From: Spirogloea muscicola
Taxonomy: Eukaryota; Streptophyta; Zygnematophyceae; Spirogloeales; Spirogloeaceae
Assembly (NCBI GenBank): GCA_009602725.1
Contig: WELB01000403.1
Span: 1-48,495 of the forward strand
Direction of reading: 5' to 3'
DNA: 48,495 bases
In this document: piece after piece, positions 18,214-27,393 of the stretch
How the letters are laid out: every line of letters starts with the position of its first letter
Position numbering within the stretch: the stretch's first letter is position 1
Position numbers and translations under genes: made by a program
The notes under the pieces: generated by a model
Databases searched by the model: none
What the model was told of the DNA's origin: nothing
The model's input: only the letters and a program-made list of their open reading frames with translations

Positions 18214-18659
18214 TACAGATAATTATGGCAATTAGCAGAGGACAATGTAAGGAGGCAAATATCCCAAATGGCACTTCTCATGCTTTCCAACTGAATGGCA
18301 TGGATGGTAGACCCATGCCCTATGGGACTAAAGAGATGTTCCGTCTGCTTGAAGAGGTCAGATGACAGCAAAATGGATAAATCAACCGACTAGAAGCGCA
18401 GACCATATGTGTATATGTATAGACGCCCCGCGCGCTGATCCTATGAAGATGTAAAGGCCCCCTTACACCTCCTGCACCTCTTATCGTCCGTACGCCTTCT
18501 AAAAGCTAAAAAAATAGAGCACAAGTAACGCTTAGTCATATGCAACATAAGAGTAATTTGTTGCAGGATTTATCCCTTACCCTTTGAGTAAACTGAGAAA
18601 CCTTATAACGACTGTGTCAAATCCATTTATTCTGCTACTATGTATTGTATGTACGCGTT
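18214..18659. other. Intergenic stretch
   Basis: No gene. 18290-18350 holds a copy of the dispersed motif (ATGCCCTATGGGACTAAAG), here reading LNGMDGRPMPYGTKEMF in one frame. Otherwise featureless AT-rich sequence leading into the next element. Confidence 0.4.
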
Positions 18660-18785
18660 ATTACTATACTCACTTACTCAAAGTGGAATAATAATAATAA
18701 GATAATTGTGTTAAGTATTCTCTGTGTAGTTTGATAATAATCTAGTGTGCTAACATATTATAGGGTTTTTGTAGCTATTGTTAGG

Positions 18786-18835
18786 TTTTGAGTAAGCTGA
18801 GTAAGTTTGAGTAAGTTGTCGACTTACTCAAATTG
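18786..18835. repeat. GAGTAAG iteron cluster before start codon
   Basis: TTTTGAGTAAGCTGAGTAAG, TTTGAGTAAG, then the inverted copy ACTTACTCA, followed by AATTGAAG and shortly the start codon. Same order as at the other two large elements. Probable origin and/or promoter of the element. Confidence 0.65.
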
Positions 18836-18860
18836 AAGATGGCAGTGTCATGCGCGTTGA

Positions 18861-21098
18861 ATGTCGATGGGGAACAACAGAGCCGACCTCGAGTTCTTGC
18901 AAGACTTGTTCAAAAAGTTCGTGCCGGCAAAGATATCCGGATCATCGCATGCAGGTAAGAGCAGCAAGAAGCCTATATTTGAAGGATGGCTTAATATAAC
19001 AGAGGAGCAATCTAGAGACCTAGCAAGCCATGCCAAGTACAAATCTGGCCCATTCATCTTCATAACAGGTCAGAGCACGCAGTTTATGACCTTGGATGTG
19101 GATATAAAGGATCCTTCTAGAGAGGACCATGCAGATAAGATAGATGGGGTGTCGTATTGGGACAAGATACATCCAGATAGCACAAACACGCTGATTATAA
19201 AGACTCCTAGTGGCGGCTTCCATCTTGTATACAAGTACGATAATGGGATCAAGAGCGGCCAGCTAGAGAAGGATGTCTTGATCGACATACTATCAGACGG
19301 TAAAGGGATGTGCTTTGGGCCGGGTTACAAGATTCTTAGTCGTGCACGGCCGTTGTCACCACCTAGGGAGCTTGTTCAGCAGATAATATTTAATCAGAAT
19401 GTCAACTACGGAAATCAACATATAGTGAACAGAGATTCTAGGAGAGTCTGTTCATCAAAAGAGATAAACATCGTCACTGGCTGCAATCTTGTATGGGATG
19501 TAATACCCTCTCCTGACGGCAAAGTATTTACAATAATACCTCACACGAACACGTGTACAGTAGATGAGCACTATTTTCACAGCGAGTCTAAACATAGCCG
19601 CTTCATAATTACTAAGAGGCACGTAGTTGCAAGGTGCTTTAGCCATACGGTAGATCGCGAGGTTGTAGGCGTTGCGTCAAAGAAGCTTCGTGAACTGTTC
19701 TTTCCGCACGATGTAGACCCTTTCGAACACTTTATGCACAACCTGTTCAAGCTTTGCAACGATGGCCTTATGGGAAGGATGAATGGGCAAGTCTGGAAGG
19801 TGAGGAAAGAAAAGCCGTGGATATACGACCAGTTGTTATCATATGAGGACTTTGTGAACAAAGAATTCTCAGGAGATTCTCTCTTTGTAAAGAATCCCAG
19901 GAAGTTCTCGGATGTTGTGAAGTACATGGAATCTATTGACAATCCAAGCTTCCCCTTTCTGCATAAAGACTTGGATTACATAGGCTTTGACAACTGTGTA
20001 CTAAATATCGTCACGCTAGAGGTTGGCAACAGCTGGAAGCAGGGCACGTTGCCCAGGCACAATATCGACCAGGCATTCAGCTGGGACAACCTAAGCACCC
20101 CCCTATTTGACAGCTTATTGCAGTATCAATTGGGGAGTGGTGATGTGTTCCAGTATTTTTTGGGCCTCATAGGCAGGCTACTATTTGCTGTTAAAAGATT
20201 TGACAACTACAACATAGTGCCTATTATAAAGGGTGATACGGGAACTGGCAAGAGCACAATCCTAGAAGTCGTGCAAAGAATGTTCGCTCCAGGGACTGTT
20301 GGGGTTCTAAATACGAACAACGAGACTACCTTTGGGCTTCAGAACAAGTACAATAAAGAGCTGCTTATAGCCCACGAAATAGGGGACAGTTTTACAAGCA
20401 GGCTTTATAGTGACCTATTCAAGCAGATGGTGTGTGGTGAGGATGTGAGCGTCCCCCGTAAGAACAAGGATGCCCTTGATGTCAAGTGGCGCGTCCCTAT
20501 GCTAATATGCTCCAACATTCACATACCATATACTGATAGCCAAGGATCCGTCAGCCGCAGGTTAGCTATATTCAGGTTTGACAGGTATGTTGAGCACAAA
20601 GATGCTACGCTTGAGACAAACATAATAGGGTCTGAGCTACCAGCAATCGTAGGCAAGTGTCTACTAGCCTACAAGGCGATGTTAGACACAAGCGACTCTT
20701 TCTGGGCTGCATGTCCAGAATACTTCAATGAGAACACCCGCGAGATGAGCGAGCAGACGGACTACATATACATGTTCCTGACTCTACCACCGGGTGACAA
20801 CGTGTACGGCAATAAAGACGTGTACTTTATGAGGCAGCCAGGTGCATCAATGCTGCTACAGGATTTTAGAACCAAATTCATCAACTATATGCGGTTTAGG
20901 CATCCAGGAATCAAGTATAAATGGACGTCTGATTACAGTGCTTTAAAGAGACTCGGGTATCAGATTGAGCACATCAACGTCTGTAAGGGGTGCAAGAGTA
21001 TTGCAAAGGTAGGCTGCTGCGATAGATACAACATTGCAAACAGGAGCAAGCGCTACTTTATCAAGGATCTAGCGTGTATAGAGATGTCTGATGAGTAA
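18861..21098 (+). CDS. Primase-polymerase / SF3 helicase (D5-like)
   Basis: 745 residues, complete. The primase-polymerase part has FMTLDVD (Asp79, Asp81) and TPSGGFHLVYK (His121). The middle Cys/His segment has CTVDEHYFHSESKH and ARCFSH. The helicase has Walker A GDTGTGKST (458-466), Walker B ELLIAHE, motif C MLICSN and SVSRRLAIFRF. The C-terminal cysteine cluster is CKGCKSIAKVGCC followed by NRSK. All motifs are intact. Base composition is close to the surroundings, unlike the copy at 9270. The stop codon lies inside an iteron (GATGAGTAACTTGAGTAAC). It should prime and unwind DNA at the element's own iterons; this is inference from domain content and position. Confidence 0.88.
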   Translation: MSMGNNRADLEFLQDLFKKFVPAKISGSSHAGKSSKKPIFEGWLNITEEQSRDLASHAKYKSGPFIFITGQSTQFMTLDVDIKDPSREDHADKIDGVSYWDKIHPDSTNTLIIKTPSGGFHLVYKYDNGIKSGQLEKDVLIDILSDGKGMCFGPGYKILSRARPLSPPRELVQQIIFNQNVNYGNQHIVNRDSRRVCSSKEINIVTGCNLVWDVIPSPDGKVFTIIPHTNTCTVDEHYFHSESKHSRFIITKRHVVARCFSHTVDREVVGVASKKLRELFFPHDVDPFEHFMHNLFKLCNDGLMGRMNGQVWKVRKEKPWIYDQLLSYEDFVNKEFSGDSLFVKNPRKFSDVVKYMESIDNPSFPFLHKDLDYIGFDNCVLNIVTLEVGNSWKQGTLPRHNIDQAFSWDNLSTPLFDSLLQYQLGSGDVFQYFLGLIGRLLFAVKRFDNYNIVPIIKGDTGTGKSTILEVVQRMFAPGTVGVLNTNNETTFGLQNKYNKELLIAHEIGDSFTSRLYSDLFKQMVCGEDVSVPRKNKDALDVKWRVPMLICSNIHIPYTDSQGSVSRRLAIFRFDRYVEHKDATLETNIIGSELPAIVGKCLLAYKAMLDTSDSFWAACPEYFNENTREMSEQTDYIYMFLTLPPGDNVYGNKDVYFMRQPGASMLLQDFRTKFINYMRFRHPGIKYKWTSDYSALKRLGYQIEHINVCKGCKSIAKVGCCDRYNIANRSKRYFIKDLACIEMSDE

Positions 21099-21360
21099 CT
21101 TGAGTAACCTTATAATCCCCCTTCCAATATCCGACTTACGAAGACAAGTGCAACACATGAGCACCTATATGGCTTACTCAACTTACTCAAAACCTGTTAA
21201 AAGCAGCATCACTGTAATCCTCCTTTTTATTCCCACTCTAATAGTTGTTATAAATACTCTCTGTAAAAGCCTACATTTTGCTTAAGTTTACTGGATATTA
21301 ATCTTGAGTAAGTATGAGTAAGTTTGAGTAACTAGTGGACTTACTCAATCGAGTCTTTCG

Positions 21361-21887
21361 GGACATCGCTGCTGAGCGTAACAATGAGGGTATTTGAGGA
21401 GTTCGCTATGCCCCTGGCGTAATAGACGAGGCATTGGTACAGTCAACTGGACAGCAAGTTTTGTTGCAGCGAGCATTGTAGGCAAGACAACTCTAGTAAC
21501 AATACCAAATTATGGTGGAGCAACTATTGTAAAAGGTAACTACGACGGGCTTGCTGGGGAGGTGCAATTGTGTGTGTGTAAGAATACAGCCGCCTGCCGT
21601 GCCAAGACTCTTACTTGACCTCCTTAAAAAGAGGCTAGATTGTGGCGTCAATAGATACGATAGGTGCAGGCTTAGCCGCTTGTAATGTACATTCTCAGCA
21701 AGTTGAGAGCATCGTCGCGTATAATCTGGGTACGGACATCTCTTTAGTGCCATAGGGCATGGGGTATATCCCGTCTGAACATAGTTTGTGCTGTTGTTCA
21801 TCTTTCCAACGTTGTCTTTAAAATAGTCTGTACATAACGATGTAAATAACACTATCGCAATAATCTTACATATAGTGTTTGGATATT
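21361..21887. other. Intergenic stretch with element debris
   Basis: A frame at 21394-21618 (IPNYGGATIVKGNYDG, then several cysteines) may be a remnant but has no clear start. On the minus strand 21780-21852 reads CTDYFKDNVGKMNNSTNYV, matching the helicase C-terminal region (CPDYFNDNTDQMKEETDYI), so a fragment of a primase-helicase gene is present. Next to it, 21725-21775 carries the dispersed GGGACTAAAG motif, inverted. Confidence 0.5.
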
Positions 21888-22712
21888 ATGCCTGTTTTAA
21901 AAATGATTTTGCTTGTTTATTATGCAGGCTTTTTAATTGCAAAGTGTATTGCAAATAATATGGATGAAACGAGAGAAGAATTACAAGAGTTAAGGAGAGT
22001 GCACAGAGAGTATGCCTTCAATCTCTACAGATCCACCAAGAAAGGCGAGACGTTCTCTAATATTAGCCCGGGCGAGTTCTTTAGGTCTATGAAGATAGAC
22101 ATAAACAAGCTTTTGAATGATCAGGAATGCATCGGCAAAAGACCTGCAGACGATGATATAATTATATTTATTGCTCACATGTTGTCTGTCATATTTGATT
22201 CAGAAGGAAACCCCACAACTGGGAACGAGTCTAAACGCTCTGACTTTATACTCCCATTTCTAAGCAATCTTGTATCTGTTGCAAACAGAAAGATGTTACT
22301 AGGCGTAAGACTTGAAAAAGAGCTGCAAATAGAGGACCACATAGCAACAGGCCTTGTGGAGTTTATCATTGTAAAGGACGTCCTTATCCTTGTAATTGTA
22401 GGAGCAAAAAGAGAGAACTGGGACCTAGGCAGAGCTCAGAACATGCTGGAGATATTTGTCGCACATTCAAACAACATCACCAACAGCAGGGTGAGCAACG
22501 ACCACATTGTCTACGGAGTAGTCTCAACTGGATATGACTGGGAGATATTTAGTTACGAAGGCGAACCTATAGGATGGAAGTTTTATGGAAGATTCAGGGC
22601 GCTAGAACTAGAAGATACAAAACAGGAGATAGTGTTTAATATCAGCAATATTAAGAGCCTTTTTGAAGTACTAAGCTACATGTTGAATAACTCTGTAGCC
22701 AGGTGCGGGTAG
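21888..22712 (+). CDS. Secreted or anchored PD-(D/E)XK-like protein lacking Glu
   Basis: 274 residues from the ATG at 21888 (a TTG three codons upstream is not preferred). The N-terminus MPVLKMILLVYYAGFLIAKC is a signal peptide or signal anchor, which other nuclease-like genes here lack. The C-terminal domain reads GLVEFIIVKDVLILVIVGAKRENWDLGRAQNM, then VYGVVSTGYDWEIFSY. Related domains in many fungi have E-x-K where this has G-A-K, so the catalytic Glu appears lost. Probably a non-catalytic or binding domain exported from the cell; function unknown. A broken relative is at 24052-24814. Confidence 0.6.
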   Translation: MPVLKMILLVYYAGFLIAKCIANNMDETREELQELRRVHREYAFNLYRSTKKGETFSNISPGEFFRSMKIDINKLLNDQECIGKRPADDDIIIFIAHMLSVIFDSEGNPTTGNESKRSDFILPFLSNLVSVANRKMLLGVRLEKELQIEDHIATGLVEFIIVKDVLILVIVGAKRENWDLGRAQNMLEIFVAHSNNITNSRVSNDHIVYGVVSTGYDWEIFSYEGEPIGWKFYGRFRALELEDTKQEIVFNISNIKSLFEVLSYMLNNSVARCG

Positions 22713-23042
22713 CCGTTCAGCGCAGCATAATAACACATAGCTATAAGTCGGCTACGCTATTAACACCTAACTACGTCCCTGTTTTACTAATTATTCTGTA
22801 CATGGTAAAGAGTAATTATGGCAATATGGCCTCAAAAGATTGTTGATCGTGCTTGGATATCCTGTGTTTAGTGCATCTCTCTAAAAAATCACATGTGTTT
22901 TACAGGCATACTTTTACAAAATTGCGCTTGCTTCGGTTCTTATTAATATTGTCTAAAATCAATAAAAAACTATTAGCACTTCTACGCAGCCTTACAATTG
23001 AAGGGCACTGGTTGTAGTCTTATATTATATGGCCTTGCTGAT
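22713..23042. other. Intergenic stretch
   Basis: AT-rich, no gene or repeat recognised. A frame from a TTG at 22998 would extend the next gene by 15 codons but lacks an ATG. Confidence 0.4.
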
Positions 23043-23897
23043 ATGGAAGATAGGACAAGGTCTGGGCAACTTGCTTCTGTCAAGCACAAAAGCTTGAAGC
23101 GTTTTCCGAATTCTACAAGTGATTTTAGAAGGATTGACATTGTTACTCTCAACGTTGAGTATAAAGATGCTGAGAGTATCAATGATCTACTGTTTGTGCA
23201 ACCCGATTGGGACTTTGATGTCTGTAATGATGTGTACGTTGAGAACCTAGGTCTGCCTGATATAATAAACCTTCAAGAACGCTTAGCATCCGCAGACATA
23301 GACAACAAAGCGAAGACATTTGTTCAGCTCATATGCGATGTAGCGCAAAATGAGCTTGTTACAATAAGCACAGAAGAGTCAAGAACAGACTCTCTTGTAT
23401 GTCACCTGTTTGAAAGACTTGGATTCAATGACTATCCGTTGATGATACGGCATCAACCTCTGTTTAAGTTCTCGATCTACAACAAGGAGATATCGTCGAA
23501 GTACGATTTTGCAATAGTACGAGACAGAAGGGTGATGCTAGTCGACGAAGACAAGCACATAAAGAACACTGGCCCTCCTTCTGCGTGGGGTGAATATCAG
23601 ATTGCAGGAGAGCTTATAGCGGGTGCATACTGCAACTATCTGTCTAAGAGGACATACAATGAGACATTATATGCAGTAAGAGTGATAGGCCTAAGGTTCA
23701 CGTTTTATAGAGCTATAATATCGCCGGAGTATCTAGACTCTTTGGGCGAAGGTCTTCCTTCAACATCTGTGATCATACATAGATTCCCACCTGATGACAA
23801 GGTGCAGGACTTCCCTTCTCTTAATTATGGTAAGGCCATAGATAGAACACAGATAATAGATATACTTGTTCGTATACGTGAGTATCTAAGAAATTAG
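23043..23897 (+). CDS. PD-(D/E)XK nuclease-like family protein
   Basis: 284 residues from the ATG at 23043. The core is SSKYDFAIV, VMLVDEDKHIKN and WGEYQIAGELIAGAYCNY, followed by YAVRVIGLRFTFYRAI. It aligns end to end with 2294-3136 (opposite strand), including NSTSDFRRIDIVTLNVEYKDAE against DSTSDFREIDTRSLNIVYQDAE near the N-terminus. Core acidic, Lys and Gln residues are intact. No signal peptide. The N-terminal third is charged and poorly conserved. Confidence 0.78.
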   Translation: MEDRTRSGQLASVKHKSLKRFPNSTSDFRRIDIVTLNVEYKDAESINDLLFVQPDWDFDVCNDVYVENLGLPDIINLQERLASADIDNKAKTFVQLICDVAQNELVTISTEESRTDSLVCHLFERLGFNDYPLMIRHQPLFKFSIYNKEISSKYDFAIVRDRRVMLVDEDKHIKNTGPPSAWGEYQIAGELIAGAYCNYLSKRTYNETLYAVRVIGLRFTFYRAIISPEYLDSLGEGLPSTSVIIHRFPPDDKVQDFPSLNYGKAIDRTQIIDILVRIREYLRN

Positions 23898-24051
23898 TTT
23901 AAAGCCTGGATAATCACAGGCAAATGTTGCACCAATAACCAGGAATACTATGTGAAACGTCATTCTTCTTTGTACTTTTCTAGATGAACTTTTTTATGAG
24001 TTAATTGGGATAGTTACAACCTACAACCATATCTTTTAGCCAAGTGCAAGT

Positions 24052-24814
24052 ATGAGGTACTCTGTTTTATTCGTTTTGCTTGCCGCTGTAGTCAGACGTC
24101 CATCGATATCTGATGCTAGCGTGCCTGTATCTCATGTAATTCATGAACATCCGCTTGAAATCTTGGAGTAACATGCTCGCGTTGTCATCCTTCGAGATGA
24201 GAATTATGCTGAGTAATATCATGTCTCTGAGACCAATTCGGAGTACGTTGGAGTCAGGTGGAGTCAGCTCGATTTGTTATGAAAAAAGTTATAATAAAGA
24301 TATGATACACCTTTTCTCCTTATTTCTTGTATGTTTTCTTAATATTTACAAATGGAGTACGGAGTACAGTCATAAAAGGTCTATAGAGGGATGGATACCC
24401 TAACACCATCATCTATAGATATTCTTATGAGCGTACTCCGTACTCCGTACTCCATAATTTTTTGTGATAGAAGATGTAAAGTAACATTCTTCATCCGCAC
24501 TGTTATTGTGGCCACCATGATGTCTCGCATGTACATTGTGCCAATCATGTCACATTTATCGCGTCTCAGATGATGTAGCGCCTGGAGCGGGGTATAAAAG
24601 CCACACAGTATTTGGCGGTGTATCTATTGGAGACAAGTGGGAGATCTACAGCTATGGACTTACTGATCCAGAAAAAGACCTGTGTTGGACTTACTATGGC
24701 AAACATACACCACTTGTAGTGGAAGATGCAGATGCTATTGTAGTGTTCAATGTAGATAAGATAAGACATATGGCAGAGATGATACACACAATGTTAGAAC
24801 AGCACACTCTTTAG
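24052..24814 (+). pseudogene. Gene remnant split by an element insertion
   Basis: 24052-24171 starts at an ATG with a signal peptide-like MRYSVLFVLLAAVVRRP and stops after 39 codons. 24536-24814 then encodes VFGGVSIGDKWEIYSYG, WTYYGKHTPL and VVFNVDKI, which matches the C-terminal part of the protein at 21888-22712 (VYGVVSTGYDWEIFSY, WKFYGRF, IVFNISNI). The middle, including the nuclease-like core, is gone, and the gap is filled by the GAGTACG element at 24185-24510. Whether both halves belonged to one gene is inference; the C-terminal match is clear. Confidence 0.5.
24185..24510 (+). mobile_element. Joined right/left ends of GAGTACG-type element
   Basis: It begins with a trace of the primase-helicase C-terminus (CTTCGAGATGAGAATTATGC), then GAGTACGTTGGAGTCAGG and further GAGTCAG words, an AT-rich spacer, then GGAGTACGGAGTACAGTCAT and TCTATAGAGGG. 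After ~8 bp an inverted set follows: CCCTAACACCATCATCTATA and CGTACTCCGTACTCCGTACT. A right end therefore faces a left end across a short gap. The same arrangement occurs at 42369-42665. No coding capacity. Confidence 0.6.
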
Positions 24815-25553
24815 AAGGCAACATGCGCTTCCTCTTAAAACAGGAGGTTTTAAGAATCTCAAGTACCTTCTTATAGAACACATGTTCTGTCGTTCATATC
24901 GCATATGTCATACGCGCCGTCAGAGGATGCTGCTGGACCTCCATCGCACATAGTCATCATAATCGACAACTTTTCTTAAGGACTTCATAGCCAATATCTG
25001 GTCACCTGTGCACAGCATCTTTATCGATATAACTGTCTCGCAGCCTCTCATTTGTTGTCCATTAATATCATTATGATATCATCAAATGGATGTGTACCAA
25101 CAATCCTTATGTTTAGGGATTTATCAGCTTTATCACCAAAAGACGATGTAGAATTACCTATGATATCACCGACATCTCTCCTCTTTTTTGGAGCCATAGC
25201 ACAAGACTGCTTCAAAATATCCTACAATGGATGCTTGTATAAGACAATAATCTACCAACCGAGGGGTTTAAGCTAGGCTCTTGACGGGTAGCCGATATAA
25301 TGACATCAATAAGGTCAAAGCCTAATAGGCCATTCCCTTATCACTGTTTGACAGACGATCTAGCGCTATATCGATAATAAAGCGGGGAATATATGTGGTC
25401 AATCAGAATTATACCTCGTGACGAGCTTGTTCTTGTATCTATAGACCAGCTGTTTAACATGTACAAGAGTTGGGCTGAATCCTGCAAAAACTTATAATCA
25501 GCAGCACTTGCCATAGGGATCGACAGTCTGTTCGTTAAGTGTAAATGGCACAT
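24815..25553. other. Non-coding stretch
   Basis: Contains a frame at 25052-25276 (CVPTILMFRDLSALSPKDDV, FFGAIAQDCFKISYNGC) that reads plausibly but has no known relative. A 35-codon tail at ~25393-25497 (IIPRDELVLVSIDQLF) is similar in quality. Both may be remnants. No iterons. Confidence 0.35.
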
Positions 25554-25830
25554 TTACTTTAAGAGATCTCTACCCTTCTCCAAACATATTTTGATATCAT
25601 AGCTGCTCCGTTTGCATGGGTTGTTTTGGAGGGTACATTGACATTTGGAACAGTCAGTTGCACTGCGTTGTGCACATGCTAAGTACGGGTTGCTATATAT
25701 ATTTTGCTCAGGATCACGCTTCTCTTCAGTACCGTTTATGCAGATACAATCTAGGATCAAACTTGCCACACACACTACTACACACAGGATATCCCGATAT
25801 TGAGTGCAACTTGTGTCTAGATGGAGTCCT
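25554..25830 (-). pseudogene. Probable broken secreted cysteine-rich gene
   Basis: An open minus-strand frame without an ATG reads RDILCVVVCVASLILDCICI (a signal peptide-like segment), then NGTEEKRDPEQN, ACAQRSATDCSKCQCTLQNN and a few more cysteines before a stop at 25554. It resembles the class of 6530-7297. Its 5' end runs into the start of the divergent gene at 25821, so it was probably truncated. Confidence 0.35.
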
Positions 25831-26699
25831 TAAGAAAGAGAAGAGTTGTTGATTATGACGATACTCGCACATACGACAACTATGTGTTACTAAGTTTGGA
25901 CAAGATAAAGTCTACCAGTAGTTGGGACAATATCGTTACCAGTTCTCTAAAGATAGAGACAAAAGATGTACACGATATAAGCGCCATGTTTGAATGCAAC
26001 CTAGACATATATAATGAGGCGGAAATCCTGCGAATTCCCGAATGGAAAGACGGGAAATGGTTAAAAAACGCAGACATAAAGTGCATAAACGCGAGTAACA
26101 AAGTAAAGACTCTTGTTGGAAAGATAAAGAACATATACATGGCTAACAGCAGTCTAGCTGAAGTACACGTAGATGGCTTTATGGACAGTCTGTTGCACAT
26201 CATGTGCTTTGACGATTATCCATGTTTCCTTTATCCTCAGTACGAGTATTCAGCAGACATAGGAGATACCAAGATAAAGGCTAAGTCTGATTTTAGTGTC
26301 TTGTCTGAATCGTCTAGAGTTCTCCTGGTAATCGAGGATAAAACTTCAACCAACTCAAGCTATGCGAACAGGTGGAAAGAAGATCAGGTCCTAGGAGAAC
26401 TATTTGTAGCTGTCCATAACCTTGTTGCTAAAAAGTCGTACCCTATAAACGTGTATGCTATAAGAGTTGTAGGAACGCTATTCACGTTTTACAAGGCTGT
26501 AGCAACACTGGATTACATAAAAGAGACTGCGAGAGGGCTCCCAAGTATATCTAAGATGGAGGTCCAGCGGCATCCTCCGGTTGTAGACGACCCATCTGGG
26601 CTGACGGCATATAACATATGTGATATAAACGACAGGACATTGATATTGGGATGTATGTGCTCTATAAGAAGGTACGTGTCATCAGATTCTCATAAATAA
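25821..26699 (+). CDS. PD-(D/E)XK nuclease-like family protein
   Basis: 292 residues, ATG start, complete. The core is KAKSDFSVL, VLLVIEDKTSTN and WKEDQVLGELFVAVHNLV, then YAIRVVGTLFTFYKAV. The block VDGFMDSLLHIMCFDDYPCF precedes the core and aligns with TEVYSFMMSLLQYLKFDEWP in the frameshifted gene at 47127. Asp, Glu, Lys and Gln are all present. It opens with a basic stretch (MESLRKRRVV), as do 39304 (MANPRKRKHV) and 47127 (MRRRKKRSY), possibly a nuclear targeting signal. No signal peptide. Confidence 0.77.
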   Translation: MESLRKRRVVDYDDTRTYDNYVLLSLDKIKSTSSWDNIVTSSLKIETKDVHDISAMFECNLDIYNEAEILRIPEWKDGKWLKNADIKCINASNKVKTLVGKIKNIYMANSSLAEVHVDGFMDSLLHIMCFDDYPCFLYPQYEYSADIGDTKIKAKSDFSVLSESSRVLLVIEDKTSTNSSYANRWKEDQVLGELFVAVHNLVAKKSYPINVYAIRVVGTLFTFYKAVATLDYIKETARGLPSISKMEVQRHPPVVDDPSGLTAYNICDINDRTLILGCMCSIRRYVSSDSHK

Positions 26700-27034
26700 T
26701 GCTTTATGTTATCCCCATAAGTCGTATCATCAGATCTTTATACTTTAACGTCCACATATAATGCCTTAATATGGATGGAGTCAGTGGTGAGTTAGCATGA
26801 GAACATCAGATTCAAGCTCGCCACTTGTTATGCGTAGATACACATTTGTGCTGCACAGAAGAGTGAACTTATAAAGCGTTCAGATGATCGTTTTTGACGA
26901 CGGTCTTGGGTTTGGTGATTGCCGCAGCGGTACCACATTGACTAGGGCTAAGGTGATTGCCTCGCAGCTCTCTGTTGGTACCACCTTGACTTAATCATAT
27001 TTATCTCATGGTTACTGCGTATTTGCCTATGATT
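26700..27034. other. Intergenic stretch with dispersed repeat
   Basis: 26862-26927 repeats 15657-15722 in direct orientation (GAACTTATAAAGCG, GACGACGGTCTTG, GGTTTGGTGATTGCC). Just after, GCAG...GGTACCAC.TTGACT occurs twice about 50 bp apart. No gene. The outer end of the TIR element begins at 27035. Confidence 0.55.
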
Positions 27035-27289
27035 ACCCTATATTTACGCGCGCATACTATAAAATAATAAACATTGACAATGACGCATGCACAATCATCA
27101 TGTTGACTATGCTACCCTGCATATTACGTGCAAATAGATATACATCTAACGTTGACTTTCATGTGTGTGTGAGTTGTTCTTTTCTCTCTCTCCTAATCTC
27201 TTGTCTTCAACGCAAGATATTATAATAACCTTATATTAACTCACACACACTCACACATATTTGAGAAAAAAACATCATAAATATAGAGC
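27035..27289. repeat. Left terminal inverted repeat
   Basis: Outer end ACCCTATATTTACGCGCGCA; inner end near AACATCATAAATATAGAG. It contains TGTGTGTGAGTTG near 27165 and AACTCACACACACTCACACA near 27238. Differs from the right copy at only a few positions (for example TAAAATA against TGAAATA, and a C/T in GCTACCCTGCA). Confidence 0.85.
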
Positions 27290-27310
27290 GATTGAGTGCT
27301 AAAGTTGTGA

Positions 27311-27343
27311 TGTGTGAGTATGTGTGAGTAGGCTACTCACACA
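27311..27343. repeat. GTGTGAGT iteron cluster before start codon
   Basis: GTGTGAGTATGTGTGAGTAG followed by the inverted ACTCACAC and AAAATTGATAA: two forward copies, one inverted, then the AAATTGA word, as in the other elements. Confidence 0.7.
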
Positions 27344-27393
27344 AAATTGATAAAAAAACGCACTAAAAAGCGCACGATATTAAACAGAATGCA

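Larger units (their letters stand above)
18660..21360 (+). mobile_element. Iteron-bounded primase-helicase element, GAGTAAG type
   Basis: The gene at 18861-21098 lies between clusters of GAGTAAG / CTTACTCA words. On the left: ACTCACTTACTCAAAG near 18668, then three forward copies plus one inverted copy at 18786-18835. On the right: copies overlapping the stop codon (21092-21110), an inverted pair near 21175-21192, and at 21302-21350 three forward plus one inverted copy, a direct repeat of the left inner cluster. The left inner and right inner pairs also mirror each other (GGTTTTGAGTAAG.TGAGTAAG). Outer limits are uncertain. Confidence 0.65.
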
